Of a DNA stretch of 60,000 nt, positions 25,001 through 34,520 are shown one piece after another. Position 1 is the first letter of the stretch. Each line of letters opens with the position of its first letter. Below the pieces are notes generated by a model, which saw only the letters and a list, made by a program, of their open reading frames with translations, did not search any database and was not told the DNA's origin. Source of the DNA: Membranipora membranacea (lineage: Eukaryota; Bryozoa; Gymnolaemata; Cheilostomatida; Membraniporidae); the NCBI GenBank assembly GCA_914767715.1, contig OU612073.1, positions 22,136,001 to 22,196,000 on the forward strand, in the 5' to 3' direction. The translations under genes and the position numbers were made by a program.

Positions 25001-28000
25001 GAATAGGACCACTACGATTTTTACTTTTTCGTGACCTATATTTGCTTGAAATACTTGTACATTGTGACTTCAGGTACGATGGGCATGCTACATGTGTCAT
25101 TCGAGTACAACTCCAAAAAGAGCTACCTCAAAGTTCGACTATGGAAACTAACAGGACTGTTGATATCTCAGACTCATTCCTCGATGATCAACACTCTTTA
25201 TGTCAAATCTACCTTTGTACCGGACGTCATTAAGAGTAGCAAAAGAAGGTCTGAAGAAATCAAACTATCGTCACTACTTACTCAAAGCTCAACCGCTCAA
25301 CCAAGGTAAGCTGACCCAGCGTAGATCTAATTACGGCATAATAAAGTCTAATTCATTTGTTTCTAACAGAACTAAATGAATACAAAGGTGTAGAGTTAGA
25401 TGGCGCTTGGTTGGATCAAATATTAGAGATACTGTCACATTGGTACCATTGTCCTTCTGTGTCGCTCACACATGTAGGTCAGTTTTGTCCCTCTCACACA
25501 CTCTGTTTCCCTAAGGATTACTGGAAAGTAATAAGGGAGGAAAAGGACAATAGTGAAAGGTAACACTAAATGTGAAAGAATAGCATATGTATGTATGTGG
25601 TTAAAACCTCTTTTTCGTTGTGTTCATTTTGTTTCAAAGAATAATCTCTCTTTGCCATTTTCAGAAAGAAGCCAGTACAGTCTTATGTGACTCACTCAGG
25701 AACTGAAGTTATCTTTGAACCAATCACATTCAAGTTTAGCAAGCCTTTAGTTTATGAACAGATTACCCCTGAGATTATCAGTGACAAGGTCATGTATATT
25801 CAGGTATGTAAATTCTCATATCACTCTTGCGTACAAGTGACGGAAATTATACAACCTCTATTTCGAAACATGTATTTTGAGCCTGTAGCTCCTAAGTGCG
25901 ATATCAAAGCCCTAGATTTTATGTTAGCTCATCATCATATTTGAAGGTTGACCTGTGTCAACAAGGGTACAAAAAGATTATGGCAAGCAGTTTTTTGTGA
26001 TATATGAGAGTTATCATCCCCTTGATGTTGGGTTAACAACTCCTAGTATGAAATGGTAATTCTTGTCCATGCAGCAGGTAGTCTGTCACAAAATCCCTGC
26101 TGATATGACAAGAATAACCTTTTCTTACTGAGAGCTGTACTAAATTCCCTGATCACCGCTTATTATATGCATTTTCATATTAAACATATACAGGTGTCAG
26201 TGAAGCAAAAGTATACACAGAAGACTTATGTAATAGCAGATCTGACTCTGCCACTTAACGTCGCTGTTACTAAGATAGTCAAAGAAGCATTCCCACTCAG
26301 GATCTATAAACACACCAAACTTCCAGACTCAATGATGATTCTTCCAGATATCAAGGTATTTAAAGCTCCCTTAAAGAAGCATCTCATATTCGAGGCTTCA
26401 GTTTATGACTCACACTACTTTTCCCAAAAGCGTATAATCATTGCTCTCGATACTCTCAACCTCTGATACTGATATGCTCTCAAATGAAAAGAATCTTTGT
26501 ACGCACAAAATCGAACTGTATTGAATATCGGATTTTAGTGTATTTTTTTGGTGAATTTGGTTAGAATATGGAATCTAATGTTAGCGTTAGGAACCTTGTA
26601 ATAGAAGGTCAAGCAATAAGTCTGGCTGTCCATTAAGATTTGATTTGGGGGGGGGGGGACTCGCTTACACACATGACTTAGTACTAACTTGTAAACTTCA
26701 GCCTGTGACTATTTTTATTCGTCTACAGCAGTTGGGTATCATCACAGCCTCAGATCCCAATCTGAGACACGGTGGATCTCCTACACTCAGTTTACCCAGC
26801 CATAACAGACCTGCTAGTGATGTGAACCTGAGAGAAATCATCTCACTGAGCAGTCACTCTGCTTCGGTAAATATTCTATGTCAATTAATCTATTGATCTA
26901 ATGGTTGTAAAATATCAGTGATAGATCAGATCATTCATGTATCATCCCCCCCCCCCCCCCCGATACAGATTCTGCCAAACAATGACCCTTTTCATGTGCA
27001 AGTTTGTAATGTCCTCTTAATGCAAATTCTATCTAGTGTCAATACACTTATAAAAATACTGTTATGCTCAAATATTAACATATAATAAATGAAATAAATT
27101 TCTATGATGGGGCATGTTTCAGAGCCCTTTTCTGTATTATTTTACAATACAGCTGTATAGTATGTTGTTATACACTGTACATTTATACATATATTCTCAC
27201 TTATATCATTCAGGTCTCAATAGATATACCATCTGAGGATGAAATGGAAACATGTAACGAGTCTCTGAGCTGTATCAAATATGAACCACTAAAACCTTCA
27301 TCTGAGATTACTATCCCCATGCCTGGCAGGATAGAAGGTAGGCGGGTCGTTGTACTGATATGCCTGTCATAGTTATGTTATGTCACTGAAACCAAGCGAA
27401 ACACATTCAGATCTTGAATCCCTTTTCAAAAAGGTGGTCAGTTCTCCACCCTTTTCACACCTCTTCATGTGTTAGTTTGTAGCTGCAATTATTTTTGGAT
27501 AACTATCTGATTACATGAGCTACTGTACAGGTTGCAAAGAAAAAAGTTTGGTGGCTTAACTGAAAATCTAAAGACTGCTTATGAGGAGACAAATCATAGG
27601 ACCCAGCGTAGTGTGTGGATGGAGACAGGGCCTAATAATGTGAAACAATCTAAGGACTCTTGCATTTCCAGAATTTGGGCCATGCTTTGGGCTACCAATA
27701 CAAAGCCCAAAGTCAGAAAATGCAGTTGTACAATGCACACCACTTTTAACATCACGTAGTGCCTTTCCTTTTTACAGATTCATCATCAGATGAGGAAGCT
27801 GTTCCCAGCTCTATAGTAGTGGAGACACATGCGTCTATTAACCCTGTCGAGTTGAGATCAAAGTCTGTATTATCAGATACACCTGTGACTATCACTGTTA
27901 CTAATGATGGTGATTCCGACAGTAGTGACAGCCCAAGGGAGATAACTCCCAATAATCGATCCAGTAAGCTGACTAAACTATTACACAAAGCAAACACATC

Positions 28001-28388
28001 AACTGATAAAGTTGTCCTGATGGAAAACGGAGACAACTGCGCCTCGGCTTTTGGTTTTATAAATCAGGGCTTCCTACTCGGAGAATCTACAGGATTCTAT
28101 AATAATCAGCAAACTCTCAAATCAGGTGAAGACTCGGTCGCTCTAGATAATGAGTCGCATACCAACTCGCAGACAAAAAAGAAGTTAAAACTACGTCTAC
28201 CTCACAAGACTAAGTCTGGAGCAGATCCTGCTCATCACCAATCTCCTAGCGCTAACGCTGCTGAGCTACTGAAGAGCGGCAGCAGTGACGTGGTGTTATC
28301 TCTTGGTGATCTCGAATTAGAAGATATTGACAAACCAACTGCTGTACATACTGCATGCAGGCGAGTATCTGATGAGGATATTGTGTAG
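22020..28388 (+). CDS. Ankyrin repeat and C2 domain protein
   Basis: Ten exons join in phase: 22020-22069, 22828-22970, 23577-23762, 24413-24664, 25074-25305, 25665-25803, 26194-26355, 26729-26866, 27214-27337 and 27778-28388 (stop TAG). The ATG has an in-frame TAA 15 bases upstream. Residues 1-125 or so form ankyrin repeats: DLHVAVRYGDLKEVQ, then WSPLHEAASCGYTVIISHLL, then NTAVHYAAMEGNTACLNLLL and DGDTALDLA. After a polar linker, residues of about 213-390 look like one C2 domain: a strand HVSFEYNSKKSYLKVRLWKL, then YVKSTFVPD, FEPITFKFSK and a YVIADLTLPL strand. The aspartates of a classical calcium site are mostly absent, so calcium-independent membrane or protein binding is more likely (inference). 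The last exon encodes an acidic, Ser-rich tail with a basic KKKLKLRLPHK patch. Protein length is about 680 residues. I do not recognise a named orthologue. Confidence 0.78.
23371..23449 (+). repeat. Dispersed repeat, copy 4
   Basis: A diverged copy of the element seen at 4371, 4801 and 6781, with GCCATGGTCGGAATATGGCT, GAGTGCCACGAATAGCAGCC and TGGGCAGAGT in order. It lies in an intron of the ankyrin-C2 gene, so the family is not confined to one locus. Confidence 0.45.
25370..25559 (+). other. Possible alternative or relic exon in the ankyrin-C2 gene
   Basis: A good acceptor (TTCTAACAG) and donor (AG|GTAACA) bound a 190-base open segment translating as ELNEYKGVELDGAWLDQILE and onward. It does not fit between the flanking exons: the upstream exon ends in phase 2, while this frame needs phase 1. 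The flanking exons join perfectly without it. It could be an alternatively spliced, frame-shifting exon or a decayed one. Confidence 0.35.
26646..26658 (+). repeat. G homopolymer run
   Basis: About 13 consecutive G residues in an intron of the ankyrin-C2 gene; a C run of similar length lies nearby at about 26946-26961. These are simple repeats. Confidence 0.8.
26946..26961 (+). repeat. C homopolymer run
   Basis: About 16 consecutive C residues in the intron after exon 26729-26866. Together with the G run 300 bases upstream it could form a G/C hairpin in the pre-mRNA; otherwise it is unremarkable. Confidence 0.8.
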
Positions 28389-29575
28389 CTAACAATGAAG
28401 TGCTCACTTTTCTTATGGATTATATTTGAGATATTTTTTTTTTGTATTTAGCAGCTTTGACTGTGCTCACCATCAGAACGAAAGTGTGAACAAAGCCAGA
28501 ATATCTGTGTTAATGGCTAACAATAATTTGTTTCTTATTTGATTTTTCTAGGTTCCCCTACTAAATAAGTCTAATAATAATAATAAGTCTATAATTGTTT
28601 GTTACGGCCACTAATACACATTTATATTATTTTATATTTTCATGTAGAGACACTTTCACATTTTCTATGAAGTTTTATACTAAGTCTGCTGTATGACATT
28701 CAGCCTTCTCTTGCCAAATCAGGGATCCCTTCTGTTTATAAAGACAATTATGGTCGGTAAGCCTATATCCGTCCAAACGTCATATTGCAGTGTCCATGTC
28801 AGGTTTGTCGCATCCCTCTATTTATTAAAAAATAGTTCATCATAAACTGAGTATGGTATATAATAAGTTATTTGCTTTTTTTATTTCGTTCCACGCGACA
28901 AATTTCATTGGAACATGCTTGTGTAAATATCTGTTTTAGAAATAAGATTGAAATTATTATATTTAGTTCTTTCTCTAATTGCTCTTGATAAATTTACAAG
29001 AGCTACAGCAGGCACAACATATTTGTCTGCCAGCATAATTATTAAAACAGTGACATAACATTATAAATAATATCTATTCTATGAAATAAGGGGAAACTGT
29101 CTGCCATCTATAGAAGTTTTTAGACTGAGGGACAGGCAAATCATTCCAATGATTCTAATGGGTTGGTTCTACAGATTAACAAAATCATGTAATGAAAAAA
29201 AAAGAAGAATTTTGCGAGTAAAAACTCCCAACAAACCTAATCTATCAAATGACATTAATATTATGTCTTTCTACATTTACCAACAGACTACCGCATTCGA
29301 AATTTTTTTCACAAAATGATATAGTATGAGTGACATTTTTTATGAGCATCATGGGGTAACAATTTTATTTCCAATTAGTATAGCTATGACCTGTATGTAA
29401 ACCTAACTTTCCCTTTACTGGCAAATCAAAGCTTCCCTTCTTGCTAGATTGGATCGAAATCAAAAGTGCAAATTGTATCAGATATATGCGTTGATCATAT
29501 AAATATAATGGTTTTTTCTCTGAGGTTGTCTTCAAAGAACTATACTCCGAAACATGAGAATGTGGCTCAACGTAT
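28389..29575. other. Converging 3' flanks, no gene seen
   Basis: This AT-rich stretch lies between the plus-strand stop at 28388 and the minus-strand stop at 29576, so it should hold the 3' UTRs of two convergent genes. A minus-strand ORF at 29365-29625 overlaps the end of the D8C exon out of frame and is not supported. Confidence 0.45.
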
Positions 29576-30083
29576 TTAGTCCATGCCACAAAACCCTCGC
29601 ATGGAATTCGTACTTGAATCATCATATCGGTATATAAGATCGTGCGGTTGGTTGGAGCACCTCATTGCAGAGCATTGATATGTTTCCGACTTGCAATTTC
29701 CTTCATAAGATCCAAAAGCATTAAAACTTATCATTGATCCAACTACTGTGGGCATCTTCTCATCACTCCACAAAACTATTGATGTACCACAGCTGTATTT
29801 CTGACCATCATCTCTGGAATCTACACAATGATCAAGAAGACGGTTTCCTGCTGCTCCAGTCAATCGGAACCAGGGTCTACTAGCTGACACCATATCTGCA
29901 AGATCGTGATTATAATCCCCGTTATTGGGTTTTATATTGCTGCTAAAATAGTCTTTTCGCCAGTATCCTGTCAGATTTTTGGCTGATTGACATTCGGCTG
30001 GCTGAGGTTCGAAGATTGCACCTGGTGCCAAAGCGGTTGCTGTGACCAGGGCTGGGCAGTAATTCCTTAAGCGAAGCTTCAAC
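29576..30083 (-). CDS. D8C (uromodulin-type) domain protein, last exon
   Basis: The exon starts after a clear acceptor (TTTCAG at 30084-30089 on the minus strand) and runs to a stop at 29576. It encodes about 168 residues with the order typical of the D8C / uromodulin-like cysteine domain. An N-terminal AECQSAKNLTGYWRKD segment comes first, then the hallmark RPWFRLTGAAGNRLLDHCV, a CGTSIVLWSDE strand and several further Cys (C-x-SETYQC, MRC). The end reads YRYDD...RGFCG. Such domains sit in secreted or membrane-anchored extracellular proteins. They are common in cnidarians, sponges and deuterostomes, and vertebrate uromodulin and OIT3 carry one. Incoming phase is 2, so at least one upstream exon with a signal peptide is missing. 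A possible candidate is the short hydrophobic start MFIVVITVS on the minus strand near 30348, using a weak donor. Confidence 0.68.
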
Positions 30084-30617
30084 CTGAAATGATCAAAAAT
30101 GATGATAGGATTCATCTCTTAATAATTTTATACAACACATTTTAAAACCGGAGAAGTCTAATGAAATGCTTTGTGATTGTAATTGTATTCGGCATTTCAC
30201 CCATCAAATAGCTGCTTGGTGATTATCACAGTTGCGTCGAGCAGTTGCATTTAGAAACAGCCCAAATTCAGATGCTGGAGCATATCGCACACTGGATACA
30301 ATATGTACCAGATGTTAGCTTGCAATTCTGGGAAACAGTAATAACAACAATGAACATAAGTGAAGACGCAAGTCATCCGCGCAGACTCAAGTTTCCCAGA
30401 GGATGTTAATCAAGAGATTGGATTTTTCTAACTGCCAAATAACTAAGACCCGATTCCTCTGTAGTGTCGCATTTTGTGTTGCCGCCCAATCACTATTAGA
30501 ATATTGTCACTTTAACTATTTTGAGGCAAACTGACAAAAATAATCCTTTGCATATAGCTTAAGGTCTATGCAACAATTCAGCTTCTTTTCAAAAATATCA
30601 ACAAACTTCATTCAAAT
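30084..30617. other. Spacer between D8C exon and satellite
   Basis: No firm gene is seen. A minus-strand ATG near 30356 opens a short hydrophobic peptide that could be the signal-peptide exon of the D8C gene. Its only phase-compatible donor (CCA|GTGTGC) is poor, so I do not annotate it as coding. Confidence 0.35.
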
Positions 30618-30623
30618 TATGCC

Positions 30624-31446
30624 GTGGCCCAGATTCGAGTCGGGGGAAGCTGGAACCGCGCGAGGAGTGCCCCAGCGCTCCGCAGCGTGGCCCAGATTCG
30701 AGTCGGGGGAAGCTGGAACCGCGCGAGGAGTGCCCCAGCGCTCCGCAGCGTGGCCCAGATTCGAGTCGGGGGAAGCTGGAACCGCGCGAGGAGTGCCCCA
30801 GCGCTCCGCAGCGTGGCCCAGATTCGAGTCGGGGGAAGCTGGAACCGCGCGAGGAGTGCCCCAGCGCTCCGCAGCGTGGCCCAGATTCGAGTCGGGGGAA
30901 GCTGGAACCGCGCGAGGAGTGCCCCAGCGCTCCGCAGCGTGGCCCAGATTCCACTCGGGGGAAGCTGGAACCGCGCGAGGAGTGCCCCAGCGCTCCGCAG
31001 CGTGGCCCAGATTCCACTCGGGGGAAGCTGGAACCGCGCGAGGAGTGCCCCAGCGCTCCGCAGCGTGGCCCAGATTCCACTCGGGGGAAGCTGGAACCGC
31101 GCGAGGAGTGCCCCAGCGCTCCGCAGCGTGGCCCAGATTCCACTCGGGGGAAGCTGGAACCGCGCGAGGAGTGCCCCAGCGCTCCGCAGCGTGGCCCAGA
31201 TTCCACTCGGGGGAAGCTGGAACCGCGCGAGGAGTGCCCCAGCGCTCCGCAGCGTGGCCCAGATTCCACTCGGGGGAAGCTGGAACCGCGCGAGGAGTGC
31301 CCCAGCGCTCCGCAGCGTGGCCCAGATTCCACTCGGGGGAAGCTGGAACCGCGCGAGGAGTGCCCCAGCGCTCCGCAGCGTGGCCCAGATTCCACTCGGG
31401 GGAAGCTGGAACCGCGCGAGGAGTCCCCCAGCGCTCCGCAGCGTGG
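30624..31446 (+). repeat. Satellite block R1: 63-bp tandem repeat, 13 copies plus a partial
   Basis: Units start every 63 bases from 30624 (GTGGCCCAGATTC..., ending CGCTCCGCAGC). Thirteen full copies are followed by a truncated fourteenth that runs into the next array. Copies 1-5 read ATTCGAGTC; copies 6 onward read ATTCCACTC, so a variant swept through the right part of the array. Copy 13 has one further change (GAGTCCCCC). The block is GC-rich and CpG-rich, unlike its surroundings. Because 63 is a multiple of three and the unit lacks stops, open frames through it are artefacts. Confidence 0.95.
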
Positions 31447-34157
31447 CCCAGATTCCACTCGGGGAACCGCTTGCCCCTTCCAATTTTGAATGCCCAGATT
31501 CCACTCGGGGAACCGCTTGCCCCTTCCAATTTTGAATGCCCAGATTCCACTCGGGGAACCGCTTGCCCCTTCCAATTTTGAATGCCCAGATTCCACTCGG
31601 GGAACCGCTTGCCCCTTCCAATTTTGAATGCCCAGATTCCACTCGGGGAACCGCTTGCCCCTTCCAATTTTGAATGCCCAGATTCCACTCGGGGAACCGC
31701 TTGCCCCTTCCAATTTTGAATGCCCAGATTCCACTCGGGGAACCGCTTGCCCCTTCCAATTTTGAATGCCCAGATTCCACTCGGGGAACCGCTTGCCCCT
31801 TCCAATTTTGAATGCCCAGATTCCACTCGGGGAACCGCTTGCCCCTTCCAATTTTGAATGCCCAGATTCCACTCGGGGAACCGCTTGCCCCTTCCAATTT
31901 TGAATGCCCAGATTCCACTCGGGGAACCGCTTGCCCCTTCCAATTTTGAATGCCCAGATTCCACTCGGGGAACCGCTTGCCCCTTCCAATTTTGAATGCC
32001 CAGATTCCACTCGGGGAACCGCTTGCCCCTTCCAATTTTGAATGCCCAGATTCCACTCGGGGAACCGCTTGCCCCTTCCAATTTTGAATGCCCAGATTCC
32101 ACTCGGGGAACCGCTTGCCCCTTCCAATTTTGAATGCCCAGATTCCACTCGGGGAACCGCTTGCCCCTTCCAATTTTGAATGCCCAGATTCCACTCGGGG
32201 AACCGCTTGCCCCTTCCAATTTTGAATGCCCAGATTCCACTCGGGGAACCGCTTGCCCCTTCCAATTTTGAATGCCCAGATTCCACTCGGGGAACCGCTT
32301 GCCCCTTCCAATTTTGAATGCCCAGATTCCACTCGGGGAACCGCTTGCCCCTTCCAATTTTGAATGCCCAGATTCCACTCGGGGAACCGCTTGCCCCTTC
32401 CAATTTTGAATGCCCAGATTCCACTCGGGGAACCGCTTGCCCCTTCCAATTTTGAATGCCCAGATTCCACTCGGGGAACCGCTTGCCCCTTCCAATTTTG
32501 AATGCCCAGATTCCACTCGGGGAACCGCTTGCCCCTTCCAATTTTGAATGCCCAGATTCCACTCGGGGAACCGCTTGCCCCTTCCAATTTTGAATGCCCA
32601 GATTCCACTCGGGGAACCGCTTGCCCCTTCCAATTTTGAATGCCCAGATTCCACTCGGGGAACCGCTTGCCCCTTCCAATTTTGAATGCCCAGATTCCAC
32701 TCGGGGAACCGCTTGCCCCTTCCAATTTTGAATGCCCAGATTCCACTCGGGGAACCGCTTGCCCCTTCCAATTTTGAATGCCCAGATTCCACTCGGGGAA
32801 CCGCTTGCCCCTTCCAATTTTGAATGCCCAGATTCCACTCGGGGAACCGCTTGCCCCTTCCAATTTTGAATGCCCAGATTCCACTCGGGGAACCGCTTGC
32901 CCCTTCCAATTTTGAATGCCCAGATTCCACTCGGGGAACCGCTTGCCCCTTCCAATTTTTAATGCCCAGATTCCACTCGGGGAACCGCTTGCCCCTTCCA
33001 ATTTTGAATGCCCAGATTCCACTCGGGGAACCGCTTGCCCCTTCCAATTTTGAATGCCCAGATTCCACTCGGGGAACCGCTTGCCCCTTCCAATTTTGAA
33101 TGCCCAGATTCCACTCGGGGAACCGCTTGCCCCTTCCAATTTTGAATGCCCAGATTCCACTCGGGGAACCGCTTGCCCCTTCCAATTTTGAATGCCCAGA
33201 TTCCACTCGGGGAACCGCTTGCCCCTTCCAATTTTGAATGCCCAGATTCCACTCGGGGAACCGCTTGCCCCTTCCAATTTTGAATGCCCAGATTCCACTC
33301 GGGGAACCGCTTGCCCCTTCCAATTTTGAATGCCCAGATTCCACTCGGGGAACCGCTTGCCCCTTCCAATTTTGAATGCCCAGATTCCACTCGGGGAACC
33401 GCTTGCCCCTTCCAATTTTGAATGCCCAGATTCCACTCGGGGAACCGCTTGCCCCTTCCAATTTTGAATGCCCAGATTCCACTCGGGGAACCGCTTGCCC
33501 CTTCCAATTTTGAATGCCCAGATTCCACTCGGGGAACCGCTTGCCCCTTCCAATTTTGAATGCCCAGATTCCACTCGGGGAACCGCTTGCCCCTTCCAAT
33601 TTTGAATGCCCAGATTCCACTCGGGGAACCGCTTGCCCCTTCCAATTTTGAATGCCCAGATTCCACTCGGGGAACCGCTTGCCCCTTCCAATTTTGAATG
33701 CCCAGATTCCACTCGGGGAACCGCTTGCCCCTTCCAATTTTGAATGCCCAGATTCCACTCGGGGAACCGCTTGCCCCTTCCAATTTTGAATGCCCAGATT
33801 CCACTCGGGGAACCGCTTGCCCCTTCCAATTTTTAATGCCCAGATTCCACTCGGGGAACCGCTTGCCCCTTCCAATTTTTAATGCCCAGATTCCACTCGG
33901 GGAACCGCTTGCCCCTTCCAATTTTTAATGCCCAGATTCCACTCGGGGAACCGCTTGCCCCTTCCAATTTTTAATGCCCAGATTCCACTCGGGGAACCGC
34001 TTGCCCCTTCCAATTTTTAATGCCCAGATTCCACTCGGGGAACCGCTTGCCCCTTCCAATTTTTAATGCCCAGATTCCACTCGGGGAACCGCTTGCCCCT
34101 TCCAATTTTTAATGCCCAGATTCCACTCGGGGAACCGCTTGCCCCTTCCAATTTTTA
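31447..34157 (+). repeat. Satellite block R2: 46-bp tandem repeat, about 59 copies
   Basis: The unit is CCCAGATTCCACTCGGGG joined to AACCGCTTGCCCCTTCC and AATTTTGAATG; the first 18 bases are the same as in the 63-bp unit of block R1. Copies are almost identical. The main variant is TTTTTAATG instead of TTTTGAATG, present once at about 32957 and in every copy from about 33830 on. Two more copies lie at 34195-34288 after a short stretch of the 10-bp repeat. As 46 is not a multiple of three and the minus strand has no stop, all three minus frames stay open for over 3 kb. The high identity means recent amplification or homogenisation. Confidence 0.95.
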
Positions 34158-34194
34158 ATGCCCCCACTTGCCCCCACTTGCCCCCACATTTTTA
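34158..34194 (+). repeat. Short island of the 10-bp repeat inside block R2
   Basis: About three units of CCCCCACTTG interrupt the 46-bp array before two further 46-bp copies. The junction words TTTTTAATGCCCCCAC occur on both sides, so the 10-bp repeat appears to have been born from, or exchanged with, the end of the 46-bp unit. Confidence 0.85.
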
Positions 34195-34288
34195 ATGCCC
34201 AGATTCCACTCGGGGAACCGCTTGCCCCTTCCAATTTTTAATGCCCAGATTCCACTCGGGGAACCGCTTGCCCCTTCCAATTTTTAAT
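34195..34288 (+). repeat. Two outlying 46-bp copies
   Basis: Two copies of the 46-bp unit, of the TTTTTAATG subtype, lie between two stretches of the 10-bp array. They show that the arrays were duplicated together or exchanged after the 10-bp repeat had started. Confidence 0.9.
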
Positions 34289-34520
34289 GCCCCCACTTGC
34301 CCCCACTTGCCCCCACTTGCCCCCACTTGCCCCCACTTGCCCCCACTTGCCCCCACTTGCCCCCACTTGCCCCCACTTGCCCCCACTTGCCCCCACTTGC
34401 CCCCACTTGCCCCCACTTGCCCCCACTTGCCCCCACTTGCCCCCACTTGCCCCCACTTGCCCCCACTTGCCCCCACTTGCCCCCACTTGCCCCCACTTGC
34501 CCCCACTTGCCCCCACTTGC
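34289..34520 (+). repeat. Satellite block R3: 10-bp repeat CCCCCACTTG, about 23 copies
   Basis: Units are essentially identical. The minus strand reads GGGGGCAAGT repeated, that is, runs of five G every ten bases, which fits the pattern of a G-quadruplex-forming array. Translated open frames here (Pro/His/Leu-rich, or Gly/Lys/Trp-rich on the other strand) are artefacts of a stop-free repeat. Confidence 0.95.

Noticed and set aside
30598-33921. Very long minus-strand open frames (up to 1087 codons) and plus-strand frames of 300 or more codons
   Set aside because: They lie wholly in the 63-bp and 46-bp tandem arrays. The same sequence is open in several frames at once because the unit has no stop, so they are repeat artefacts, not genes.
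30624-34157. CRISPR array
   Set aside because: Units are contiguous without unique spacers, there are no cas genes, and the setting is clearly eukaryotic.
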